From contig NZ_AHZV01000100.1 of the NCBI RefSeq assembly GCF_000250735.1, positions 1 to 51,953 on the forward strand: 51,953 bases of DNA. The letters are read 5' to 3'. The number at the start of each line of letters is the position of its first letter. The first letter of the stretch is position 1. The DNA is from Anaerophaga thermohalophila str. Valhall. Lineage in GTDB: Bacteria; Bacteroidota; Bacteroidia; Bacteroidales; Marinilabiliaceae. A program made the position numbers and the translations under genes. This document shows, piece by piece, positions 36,088 to 44,110 of the stretch. The notes beneath the pieces are model-generated. The model worked only from the letters and a program-made list of their open reading frames with translations, was not told the DNA's origin and made no database searches.

Positions 36088-36824
36088 CTTTTGATGAATT
36101 ATATGAGCAGATTGCCGGGGGAAAGATGAGCAAAGATGAGGCCAGAAGACATTTCTCTCTCGAATGGATGGAAACGGCACGTAACTATATAGCCGATGTT
36201 AATCGCGGAGCCCGTATTAACATTCCTGAAATAATTTATGGTGAATACAAAACAGCCGATCAGACCGTTGAGCTCGCCGATGCCTGGCTAACCAGGCACT
36301 CAGGCGTTCTGGTGTCCAGAAGTCCCCATCAGGCGACGTTGGTGGATTATTTCAACGACCGGTATTCAGTGAGGGAAACCCCACTTCTTCTGGCCATCGG
36401 AGATTTTCCGGAGCCCAAAGGACATGTGCTTGTGATCAGTGCCGGTGCTGCCGACCATCCGGTAGCCTCGGAGTGTTCTCTGGCACTGGAGGCTTTGGGG
36501 GTTAATCCTGTTGTTTTTGAAGACCGTGGAATTGCTCATCCCACAAGAGTTTTGGATGCTGTTATGGAAGGGATGAATAAAAAAGTGGCTGCTGTTATTG
36601 TTGTTGCCGGAATGGAAGGAGCTTTGGCCCCTTTTGTTTCAAGTCTGGTTCCGCTGCCGGTTGTGGGTGTTCCAACCTCGGTGGGTTACGGGTTCAGAGC
36701 CAATGAAGCTGCGCTTACATCTATGCTTGCCTCCTGCGCACCCAATCTTACTGTTGTCAATATTGACGGGGGGATACGAGCGGCTGTTGTCGCAGGTTTG
36801 ATTGCAAAAAACAGTTCATTATGA
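36084..36824 (+). CDS. larB: LarB, nicotinate adenine dinucleotide carboxylase/hydrolase
   Basis: A 246-residue protein. The C-terminal half is PurE-like (VISAGAADHPVASECSLALEALG, VVAGMEGALAPFVSSL, VGVPTSVGYG). LarB carboxylates the pyridinium ring of NaAD and cleaves the phosphoanhydride, the first step of NPN cofactor synthesis. The N-terminal 80 residues are a helical domain with the RGARINIPEIIYGEYK segment. It overlaps larE and larC by ATGA-type 4-bp overlaps, so the three are translationally coupled. Confidence 0.93.
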   Translation: MTFDELYEQIAGGKMSKDEARRHFSLEWMETARNYIADVNRGARINIPEIIYGEYKTADQTVELADAWLTRHSGVLVSRSPHQATLVDYFNDRYSVRETPLLLAIGDFPEPKGHVLVISAGAADHPVASECSLALEALGVNPVVFEDRGIAHPTRVLDAVMEGMNKKVAAVIVVAGMEGALAPFVSSLVPLPVVGVPTSVGYGFRANEAALTSMLASCAPNLTVVNIDGGIRAAVVAGLIAKNSSL

Positions 36825-37651
36825 AGTTATATATAGAACCCAAAGGTGGAATAGCAGGCGATATGTTCTCTGCTGCTTTGATCGATGCCGGTGCGGATGC
36901 CCGGACTGTAACAGGTGCTATGAAAGCTGCTGCCGAAATGCTTGGCCGGGCTGTGGTCAGTCACAGAAAAACTGCCGATGGCTGTAGTCGTCTTCACATC
37001 GAGGTGGAACATCATCATGGTCATTTATCGTCAACAAAAGCACAACATTTGTTGGAACATCTTTTTGAGGATTTTTCTATTCGGAATGAATACAGGGCTT
37101 TTGGAATGCGCATGCTGCAACATTTGATTGCTGCTGAAAAGGAAGCTCATGCTACTTATGAGTTTGATATGCAACATCATCATCACCACGACGCACATCA
37201 TCACAAGCATGAGGATGGTACAACCGCTTCCGGCCATCATCATCACCATCATCACGAGGATGAGCCGGAGGCCTGGTTGCATGAGGCCCAGGATATTCTT
37301 ATCGACGTGATGGGAGCTGTTACCGGACTCCAGGAATTGTCGGCACCAACAGAGGCTGTTCTCACTTGTCCGGTGTGTTGGGGTGGCGGATCTGTCAGTT
37401 TTTCTCACGGCACGCTCAAAGTACCGGCTCCTGCTACCGAAGTAATGATCAGGAACAATAACATTCCTGCTGAAGCCGGGCCCATCGAAACCGAGTTGTT
37501 TACGCCAACCGGTGCCGCTTTGTTAAGCGCTTTAAATGCAAACAAAGTTGCTGCGCTACCTGATAATGACAAGGATATGGCAGCCCGTGGTTGTTCCAGA
37601 GGTACAAAAGACCTGCCGATACCTCCGCTGAGCGTATATCTTTACCGGTAA
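36821..37651 (+). CDS. larC: LarC-like nickel insertion protein, short form lacking the LarC2 domain
   Basis: A 276-residue DUF111-family protein. It keeps the N-terminal YIEPKGGIAGDMFSAALIDAG motif, the VPAPAT motif and the late TPTGAALLSAL. A His-rich stretch (about residues 117-148, several runs of four to seven His) is a likely nickel-binding region. It ends after RGTKDLPIPPLSVYLYR, where full LarC (about 400 residues) continues into the CTP-dependent LarC2 domain. No remnant of LarC2 exists in any frame of the 39 bases before the next gene. Whether it can complete nickel cyclometallation alone is doubtful. Confidence 0.82.
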   Translation: MKLYIEPKGGIAGDMFSAALIDAGADARTVTGAMKAAAEMLGRAVVSHRKTADGCSRLHIEVEHHHGHLSSTKAQHLLEHLFEDFSIRNEYRAFGMRMLQHLIAAEKEAHATYEFDMQHHHHHDAHHHKHEDGTTASGHHHHHHHEDEPEAWLHEAQDILIDVMGAVTGLQELSAPTEAVLTCPVCWGGGSVSFSHGTLKVPAPATEVMIRNNNIPAEAGPIETELFTPTGAALLSALNANKVAALPDNDKDMAARGCSRGTKDLPIPPLSVYLYR

Positions 37652-37690
37652 ATATTATTATTCAACTATTGATGATATCCCCGGATAAAG

Positions 37691-38398
37691 CTAAACATAA
37701 ACGTTCCCGATTTTGATGAGCCTGGGAATATTAAGCAGCTTTATTTTGCGTCCGTTCAGCTCAATCAGCTTATCCGATTTAAATTCCGACAGAAGCCTTA
37801 TTACAGATTCTGTAGCAGTACCGACCATGTTGGCCAGTTCTTCACGAGTGAGCGATATTTGAAGCGTGTGATCTTCATCCAGATCAAAGGTATCCATTAA
37901 GAGTAACAGCACTTCGGCCAATCTTTCACGAACCGTCTTTTGTGCAATGTCTGTAAGGAATTTATTGGATTCGCCCAACTCCCTGCAGGTTAGCCGCATA
38001 AGAGACATGGCAAATTCCGGATTGCCTTTGATGAAATTTGTCATCACATCTCCGGGGAGGTAGCAGAGTACCGCATCCTGAATCACTCTGGCTGTGGTGC
38101 AGGCCAGTTCTTCGCTTACAATTGAGCGAAAGCCAATTAAATCTCCTTCCTTTGCAAATCTGATGATTTGTTCTTTGCCGTCGAATCCTGTTTTGTATAT
38201 CTTCAGGATGCCTTTTACAACCACATAGGAGCCGTTAATGCGGCTTCCTTCATTATAAATAATTGAACCTCTTTTGTAACTATTACAGACCAGGTTCTGA
38301 TTGAGTGATTCAAGTTCTGCGTCGGTAAGACCTTTAAATATCTCAAACGAACGCAAATCAATTGTTTCAGGGCTTACAATTTCCTGGGACTTTCTCAT
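37691..38398 (-). CDS. Crp/Fnr-family transcriptional regulator
   Basis: A 235-residue regulator with an N-terminal cyclic-nucleotide-binding-like barrel (RGSIIYNEGSRINGSYVVVKG) and a C-terminal winged helix (LTREELANMVGTATESVIRLLSEFKSDKLIEL). No cluster-binding cysteine set like that of FNR is seen at the N terminus. It is convergent with larC. In Lactiplantibacillus the lar operon is controlled by a Crp-Fnr protein (LarR), so regulation of the lar genes is a reasonable guess but unproven. It shares a divergent promoter region with the OsmC gene. Confidence 0.9.
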   Translation of the reverse strand: MRKSQEIVSPETIDLRSFEIFKGLTDAELESLNQNLVCNSYKRGSIIYNEGSRINGSYVVVKGILKIYKTGFDGKEQIIRFAKEGDLIGFRSIVSEELACTTARVIQDAVLCYLPGDVMTNFIKGNPEFAMSLMRLTCRELGESNKFLTDIAQKTVRERLAEVLLLLMDTFDLDEDHTLQISLTREELANMVGTATESVIRLLSEFKSDKLIELNGRKIKLLNIPRLIKIGNVYV

Positions 38399-38456
38399 AA
38401 CACGTACTTAAAGTAAGTAATATAATAACATGATTTCTGTCATAAAAGCAGCTATA

Positions 38457-38464
38457 CAAATATA
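38457..38464 (-). promoter_or_regulatory. Putative -7 promoter box for the Crp/Fnr gene
   Basis: Minus-strand TATATTTG matches TAnnTTTG, 59 nt before the start codon. Confidence 0.45.
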
Positions 38465-38586
38465 AAAAGAAAGATTATATTTGCACTGACATCCGACGAA
38501 TATATATATGTGAATATTTGAACATTTTTGCTATGGCTTTTGTTTGTTCTGTTGTTCGGGTAAAAATTAGAATCGGTTGTCATTAA

Positions 38587-38619
38587 TTGATAAAAACGAT
38601 TGATAAAGCAATATATTTG
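38587..38619 (+). promoter_or_regulatory. Putative promoter for the OsmC gene
   Basis: TATATTTG at 38612-38619 matches the -7 consensus, with a TTG at 38587-38589 at roughly the right distance. The start codon is 44 nt downstream. A second TATATTTG on this strand lies at 38476-38483. Confidence 0.5.
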
Positions 38620-38662
38620 TTCTAAAATACAATTTCTTAAGAAAAACTAAAAGAACTTTGAT

Positions 38663-39079
38663 ATGAAATCAACGTTAGACCTTAATTGGACAGGAAAAAT
38701 GTCGTTTGAGACAGAGATGAACGGTCATAAAGTGATACTTGATGCGGACCCTTCGGTAGGTGGTGAGGATAAAGGGGTCAGGCCTAAACCGTTGATGCTC
38801 CTTTCACTGGCCGGATGTACTGCTATGGATGTTATATCTATACTGAGAAAAATGCGCGTGGACGTGGATGACTTTAATGTGAGAGTAGAAGCAGACATGA
38901 CCGAAGAGCATCCGAAGCATTATACCAAAATGCATGTGATTTACACATTCAAAGGGAAAGATTTGCCCAAGGATAAGATTGAAAAGGCCGTGTCTTTGTC
39001 GGATGAAAAATATTGCGGTGTTTCAGCAGTGTATCGAAAAGCTCTGGAACTGACACATGAAATCAGACTTGAGGATTAA
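38663..39079 (+). CDS. OsmC-family protein
   Basis: A 138-residue OsmC/Ohr-fold protein with the two conserved cysteines: one in LSLAGCTAMDVISIL (about residue 53) and one in EKYCGVSAVY (about residue 119). In characterised members this pair reduces organic hydroperoxides. The sequence is closer to the general OsmC group than to Ohr. It is divergent from the Crp/Fnr regulator, which may control it. No partner gene is downstream. Confidence 0.9.
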   Translation: MKSTLDLNWTGKMSFETEMNGHKVILDADPSVGGEDKGVRPKPLMLLSLAGCTAMDVISILRKMRVDVDDFNVRVEADMTEEHPKHYTKMHVIYTFKGKDLPKDKIEKAVSLSDEKYCGVSAVYRKALELTHEIRLED

Positions 39080-39907
39080 TTTGTTGTCCTTCCAGAATAG
39101 TAACTGGCCGATAAAAATGCTCTAACGCAAAGACACAAAGGCGCAAATTTTTTTATGAGATAAATATTTTTTTAGACCGGACTTATGAATATTATCTTTG
39201 AAAGTTTGGCAATAAAAAATTAATAGTAATCATTTTGATGCATGAAACAAGCCCCTATTACTCTTCGATAAATCGGAGCAAGCTGTCAGACCTCTGTTTT
39301 ACCCGGTGATAGTCTGTGTAATTTATTGTTTCACAGAGTAACACGACGTTTACACTATGTCTCACAGAGTAAAAAATAGTCTTTTTAAACACCTTCAACA
39401 AAAAACATATCAGGCGCTTAAACGCTTAACGCAATAAACTAAACACCATGTTTTTAAGCTGACAAAATCCCATACAGGGGCTTTTTTCAGACTTAACCTG
39501 AAAAAACGTAATGTCTTACTCCTGATATTCGTGTTTTTTGGGGAAGATATTTTCCAGCGTCTTATTAAATGGCTGCGCCATTAGTTGTTTGGCAACCACG
39601 AATTCTTGCAAGCAAGCGGCAGAGCCGAGCGTTACGAATTTCGCGAATTATTATCGCACTTTGTGCGATTTCAAACGACTATGCCGTTTAACAAAAAGCT
39701 GTTGCATTTTTTAACTCAGGATTTGTCGCTTATATCAGATTTAACTTAACTTTTTCTAAAGTCTATCTTCTATCTCTGTGTCCTTCAGTGTTCTCTGTGG
39801 TGAGTTTTCAACCTCAGCCTTAACCTTAACCTCAAACCTTCTGACTTCTGCCTGTCGGACAGGATACCTTCCTTTAACTCACAAGAATTAAAACACTCAA
39901 TGTTTTC
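39080..39907. other. Gene-free repeat mosaic of 830 bp
   Basis: No credible ORF. From left to right: an AACGCAAAGACACAAAGGCG repeat (39124-39147) followed by TTTTTTTATGAGA; AT-rich sequence; short hairpins such as ATCGCAC/GTGCGAT (around 39645); a CACGAATT...ACGAATTTCGCGAATT block (39598-39650); a CTCTGTGTCCTTCAGTGTTC block near 39774; the motif AACCTTAACCTCAAACCTT; and a small CCTGTC/GACAGG palindrome near 39852. These look like several dispersed intergenic repeat types piled together. Confidence 0.6.
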
Positions 39908-41122
39908 TCAGCTTGCTTTAAGACGTCCCAAATGGGTACGTTCAATTTTGTCCATAGCAAAGTCGAGTGTGATATGGAGTTTTTTCGACTTTTTTGAGGG
40001 GGTATGAAACATGTGGTCGATCATGATGGTTTCGCATATCGACCTTAATCCCCTGGCCCCCAGTTTGAATTCAACGGCTTTGTCAACAATATAATCCAGA
40101 ACTTCATCGGCAAATTCCAGTTCAATACCGTCGATTTCAAATAGTTTTTTGTATTGTTTTATTATTGAATTTTTGGGCTCTACGAGAATTCTTCGTAAAG
40201 TACCCCGGTCGAGCGGATTCAAATAAGTAAGTACCGGCAGCCGGCCTATAATTTCGGGGATCAGTCCGTAGGCTTTCAGGTCCTGGGGGGCTATATACTG
40301 GAGCAGGTTGTTTTCATCAATGTGCTCTTTGTCTTTGCTCGCTGAGTACCCCACCACTTTGGTGTTAAGCCGGTTGGCAATTTTCCGTTCGATACCGTCG
40401 AAAGCACCGCCACAGATGAAAAGAATATTTTTGGTATCAACCGGAATCATTTTCTGGTCGGGATGTTTTCGGCCTCCCTGAGGCGGTACATTAACCACAG
40501 AACCTTCCAGAAGCTTGAGGAGTCCCTGCTGAACGCCTTCGCCGGATACATCCCGGGTAATAGACGGATTATCGCTTTTTCGGGCAATCTTGTCAATTTC
40601 ATCGATGAAAACGATGCCTTTTTCAGCAGCTTCTGTATTATAGTCGGCTGCCTGAAGCAGGCGGCTCAGGATGCTTTCAATGTCTTCGCCCACATAGCCT
40701 GCCTCGGTAAGTACTGTTGCATCGACAATGGTGAAGGGGACATGCAACATTCTGGCAATGGTGCGGGCCAGGAGGGTTTTTCCCGTACCTGTTTCTCCAA
40801 CCAGAATAATGTTTGACTTTTCTATCTCTACTTCATCCCCTCCGTCCTTTTGCATCAGGCGTTTGTAGTGGTTATATACGGCAACGGACAGATATTTTTT
40901 TGCCTCTTCCTGTCCGATAACATACTGATCCAGGAATGCTTTTATTTCGGCAGGTTTTAGCAATCTGAGCTCATCCACGTTGAAGGAATTTCGTTTTTTC
41001 ATTTCCTCTTCTAGGATGGAGTGAGCCTGCTCAATACAACTGTCACAAATATGGCCGGAAATTCCCGCCACAAGTAGGTTGGTATCTTTTCGCGGACGAC
41101 CGCAAAATGAACATTTATCCAT
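39908..41122 (-). CDS. clpX: ATP-dependent Clp protease ATP-binding subunit ClpX
   Basis: A 404-residue AAA+ unfoldase that feeds tagged proteins to ClpP. The N-terminal zinc-binding domain has four cysteines (CSFCGR and CDSCIEQAH), Walker A is [15 protein letters not shown], Walker [10 protein letters not shown], and sensor and IGF-loop regions follow. I start at MDKCSFCGR (41122), the family's usual beginning; the frame is open to 41197, but that would overlap clpP. It lies 40 bases after the clpP stop, completing the tig-clpP-clpX unit. Confidence 0.97.
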   Translation of the reverse strand: MDKCSFCGRPRKDTNLLVAGISGHICDSCIEQAHSILEEEMKKRNSFNVDELRLLKPAEIKAFLDQYVIGQEEAKKYLSVAVYNHYKRLMQKDGGDEVEIEKSNIILVGETGTGKTLLARTIARMLHVPFTIVDATVLTEAGYVGEDIESILSRLLQAADYNTEAAEKGIVFIDEIDKIARKSDNPSITRDVSGEGVQQGLLKLLEGSVVNVPPQGGRKHPDQKMIPVDTKNILFICGGAFDGIERKIANRLNTKVVGYSASKDKEHIDENNLLQYIAPQDLKAYGLIPEIIGRLPVLTYLNPLDRGTLRRILVEPKNSIIKQYKKLFEIDGIELEFADEVLDYIVDKAVEFKLGARGLRSICETIMIDHMFHTPSKKSKKLHITLDFAMDKIERTHLGRLKAS

Positions 41123-41162
41123 AAAATCTATCTTTCTCTCTTCTCTGGTTATGCGCCTATTG

Positions 41163-41855
41163 TTATTTTTCTTCTTTGTCCTTTTTGGTGCGGGCAAGAA
41201 CTTCGTCTATCATCCCGTATTTTTTTGCTTCTTCGGCAGTCATCCAGTAATCACGGTCAGAGTCTTTCTCAACTTTTTTATATGAATTACCGGTATGTTC
41301 AGCGATTATTTCGTAAAGTTCCTTTTTAAGTTTCAGAATCTCACGGGCAGTAATTTCAATGTCGGCTGCCTGCCCCTGAGCACCGCCCATGGGTTGGTGG
41401 ATCATTACCCTGGAATGTTTCAGAGCAGAGCGTTTCCCCCTGGTACCTGCTGTCAGCAAAACAGCACCCATCGAAGCAGCCATGCCGGTGCAAATGGTTT
41501 GAATGTCTGACGAGATGAATTGCATGGTATCGTAAATTCCAAGTCCCGAATGTACCGACCCGCCAGGGGTATTAAAATAGATGCTGATGTCTTTGGTTGA
41601 GTCAACCGAATCGAGATAGAGCAACTGTGCCTGAATGATGTTTGCTACGTAATCGTCAATTGGAACGCCAAGAAAGATGATTCGGTCCATCATGAGGCGC
41701 GAAAATACGTCCATGCTGGCCACATTAAGCTGTCTTTCTTCAATAATGGTCGGGGAAATATAACTGCTGGTTACGGCAGTATATTTGTCAAGCACCAAAC
41801 TGTTAATGCCCATGTGCCTGGTCGCGTATTTCTGAAAATCTTTCGGATCGATCAT
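41163..41855 (-). CDS. clpP: ATP-dependent Clp protease proteolytic subunit ClpP
   Basis: A 230-residue serine protease that forms the degradative chamber of ClpXP. The catalytic serine is in GMAASMGAVLL and the histidine in RVMIHQP, with the Asp further on. The start at 41855 (MIDPKDFQKY) is preferred; the upstream extension to 41924 looks like leader sequence. A long hairpin lies between this gene and tig. Confidence 0.96.
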   Translation of the reverse strand: MIDPKDFQKYATRHMGINSLVLDKYTAVTSSYISPTIIEERQLNVASMDVFSRLMMDRIIFLGVPIDDYVANIIQAQLLYLDSVDSTKDISIYFNTPGGSVHSGLGIYDTMQFISSDIQTICTGMAASMGAVLLTAGTRGKRSALKHSRVMIHQPMGGAQGQAADIEITAREILKLKKELYEIIAEHTGNSYKKVEKDSDRDYWMTAEEAKKYGMIDEVLARTKKDKEEK

Positions 41856-41936
41856 AGTTAATGCTATTTGATTTTTACAACCTGCTAAGTTAGAAATATT
41901 TTGTCTGATTTGGCTTATTGCCACAAAACATTTTAA

Positions 41937-41995
41937 CCTGAAAACATAACCACCGGAGTAATGAAAAGTTTTCTCCGGTGGTGAATATTTTCAGG
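41937..41995. promoter_or_regulatory. Long hairpin in the tig-clpP intergenic region
   Basis: Nested arms CCTGAAAA / TTTTCAGG (41937-41944, 41988-41995) and ACCACCGGAG / CTCCGGTGGT (41949-41958, 41973-41982) enclose a 14-nt loop. There is no T-run after it on the minus strand, so an RNA-processing or stability role, or partial attenuation of clpPX, seems more likely than full termination. Confidence 0.6.
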
Positions 41996-42024
41996 CTAAA
42001 AAGATAATCAGTTAAACCGGCCGC

Positions 42025-43405
42025 CTATTTTTTCTTCTTTTTCTCTTCGAAGAGTTTATTGAATTCATCACGCGACACTTCTTTTGTGTCTATTTTTACA
42101 GCTTCTTTGATGAAGTTCATTACTTTGTCGTTGATTGCTCCCTCGGCCATGCTGCGCTGTTGTTCTTCATTTTTAAGCATGTCCATGGCATAACTTTCAA
42201 TGTGTTCGTCGGGTATATTGTTTAGCCCGTACTGCATGAACTGCAGTTTGGCCGACTTTTTGGCAAAATCAAGAACGTCCTGCTGTTCTACTTTAAGATC
42301 GTTTTCTTTGATCAGTTGGTTACGAATGATCTGCCATTTCAGGTCTTCAAAGAAACGGGGCATTTCGTTTTCAATCTGTTCGTCGGTAAGCTGTTGTTCT
42401 TCTTTGTTTTGATTGGTTGCTTTTAGCCAGCGTTTCAGAAACTCTTCGGGCAGCTTCATATCAAACTTGCCCATCATTTTTTCTTTGGCATCAATGGAGA
42501 ATTTGTACTCCGACTCCATTGAAAGAGTATTCTCAAGGTCTTTCTTTACCTGGGTGGTAAACTCTTCTTCGTTGGTTACTTTGCCGGGGCCGAAAATTTT
42601 ATCGAACAGTTCCTGGTTGAGCTCAGGATCAACGTATTCGGTGATTTCCTTGACCTTGAATTTGAATTTCCCTTTTACCTCAGCAGCTTCTTCTTTAGAT
42701 ATCTTCAGCAGGTAAGAAATTTCGGTATCATTCGGGAAAGCTTTTTTGGGCTCAAAAACGATTTCATCACCAACTTTGGCGCCAACTATTTTTTTCTTCT
42801 CTTTATCGTTTTTGATAATGCTGGTCGACATTACGGCATCTTCAGCTTTGATGCCGTCTTGCATCTCTTCATCGTTTTGGTCCAGCTGAACAAAATCGCC
42901 TTTGAGGAGGCTTTCTTCTCCTGCTTCATCACGTTTTTCAGTAGTTCCGAACCGGCTGGTCACATTTTTTTTCTGCCCTTCTACCATGTCATCGGTGATT
43001 TCTATCTGATAGTAGGGCAATTTTTCTCTTTTGCTGAGTTTTACCTCAACTTCAGGAGTAAGCCCCAGGTCAAAAGAGAACTTAAATTGCTCATCCTGAT
43101 CGAAATCTATGGTTTGCTGTTTTTCGGAAGGGAGTGGCTCTCCCAGTATGTTGAGTTCATTCTCACTAATGTATTTCGACAGGTTTTCGGAAACCAGCTT
43201 ATTAATTTCGTCTACCAGAATGGCTTTGCCATACATTTTTTTTACAAGGCTTGCCGGCACTTTTCCGGGGCGGAATCCAGGCATGTTGATTTTTTTACGG
43301 TTAGTCCTTCAGGACTTTTTCAACGCGTGGTTCATAATCATCTTTTTCGATGGTGATGTGTACCACTGCATTTAAATCATCAATTTGCTCTTTTTCAATG
43401 TTCAT
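42025..43405 (-). CDS. tig: Trigger factor, with a +1 frameshift near the N terminus
   Basis: The ribosome-bound folding chaperone. A first frame starts at ATG 43405 and encodes 34 residues (MNIEKEQIDDLNAVVHITIE...VEKVLKD), then hits TAA at 43303-43301. The remaining protein continues in the next frame as RKKINMPGFRPG, the ribosome-binding signature, to the stop at 42025. An intact gene needs one base fewer (GAC TAC CGT in place of GACTAACCGT), giving about 459 residues, the normal Bacteroidota length. As read, only a product starting at ATG 43284 without the first part of the ribosome-binding domain could be made. It heads the tig-clpP-clpX unit. Confidence 0.93.
43300..43308 (-). other. Frameshift site in tig
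   Basis: On the minus strand AAG GAC TAA C. The two frames overlap only over this stretch, because a TGA closes the second frame just upstream. One surplus A in TAAC explains the break. Confidence 0.85.
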
Positions 43406-43513
43406 GTGAAAGCTATTTGTTTGTTAATGCCACATTTGCCATGTTCGTTTCAAAATTTGTTTTTGCAAGTTGCTGAAAACACGTTTATCCAAACCTTCTG
43501 ACAAAAACGAGTG

Positions 43514-43544
43514 CAAAGATAATGAAGCATTTACAAGTTGCAAA
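43514..43544 (-). promoter_or_regulatory. Putative promoter of tig-clpP-clpX
   Basis: On the minus strand, TTTG (43544-43541), 19 nt, then TATCTTTG (43521-43514): a near-ideal Bacteroidota -33/-7 pair about 110 nt upstream of the full-length tig start. Confidence 0.65.
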
Positions 43545-43626
43545 ATAGTTGGTTGTTGCAAAGAGTAATTTTTGGAAAATTAACGTCTTTTTTGTGACTA
43601 ATTTTGATGTACTATCACACAATACT

Positions 43627-43651
43627 CCGTTAAACTTTTACAAACATCTGA
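43627..43651 (+). repeat. Short dispersed repeat, copy 2
   Basis: Matches 20233-20257 at 21 of 25 positions. Here it directly abuts a complete foldback repeat. Confidence 0.45.
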
Positions 43652-43827
43652 TAATTAGTGTCTGTCCATAAAGTGCCATTTACTGTGTTACGCTCGTCCG
43701 AAAATTACTCATTTACGGATGAGTAAACTCCGTATTTTCGGACTTCGCAAGCCTTGTAAATGACACTTTCTGAACAGACACATGATAAGTAGGAAACTTT
43801 TCCCACTTTATAGACAGGCACTAATTA
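43652..43827 (-). repeat. Foldback repeat, complete copy with clearest terminal inverted repeats
   Basis: The ends TAATTAGTGTCTGTCCATAA (then AGTG) and the reverse complement of CACTTTATAGACAGGCACTA (then ATTA) match at 22 of 24 positions. Inside are the GTCCGAAAAT / ATTTTCGGAC stem, the TTACTCAT loop hairpin and the AAGTAGGAAA tail variant. Total length 176 bp. Confidence 0.93.
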
Positions 43828-43861
43828 ATTGTTTGCATAATTAATAACATAAACCAAACTA

Positions 43862-43892
43862 TCTCATAATAAAGGCTTTGCGTCTCTGCGTT
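43862..43892 (-). repeat. Solo AACGCAGAGACGC repeat without GxxExxY gene
   Basis: The minus strand reads AACGCAGAGACGCAAAG, then CCTTTATTATGAGA, matching the start-side end of the GxxExxY cassette at 3908-3932 and its leader. Confidence 0.6.
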
Positions 43893-43920
43893 TAGGCTTT
43901 TTTTACTGACTATTAATCAC

Positions 43921-43964
43921 AAAAAAACCGCCAAAAGGGGGATTAATCCCCATGGCGGTTTTTG
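43921..43964 (-). terminator. Terminator downstream of tRNA-Leu
   Basis: Outer stem AAAAACCGCC / GGCGGTTTTT with an inner GGGGA / TCCCC hairpin, ending in a T-run on the minus strand, right after the tRNA gene. Confidence 0.8.
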
Positions 43965-43965
43965 T

Positions 43966-44046
43966 GCGGACGGAGGGACTCGAACCCACACGCCTTTCGG
44001 CACTAGATCCTAAATCTAGCGCGGCTACCAATTACGCCACGTCCGC
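43966..44046 (-). tRNA. tRNA-Leu (anticodon TAG)
   Basis: An 81-nt cloverleaf on the minus strand. The acceptor stem is GCGGACG / CGTCCGC, the D-arm contains AATTGGTAG, and the anticodon stem CTAGA / TCTAG encloses TTTAGGA with anticodon TAG. A class II variable arm (TGCCGAAAGGCGT) and the T-arm GGGTTCGAGTCCC follow. CCA is not encoded. Confidence 0.95.
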
Positions 44047-44110
44047 ATAAAATTTGCGGTTGCAAATAACGGTAATTTTTGCACTTTTTCCAAAAAAATG
44101 TCTCGAAATT

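Noticed and set aside
37640-37690. A frameshifted LarC2 domain after the short larC, as in the programmed frameshift of Lactiplantibacillus
   Set aside because: Only 39 bases lie between the larC stop and the end of the convergent gene, too few to encode LarC2 in any frame.
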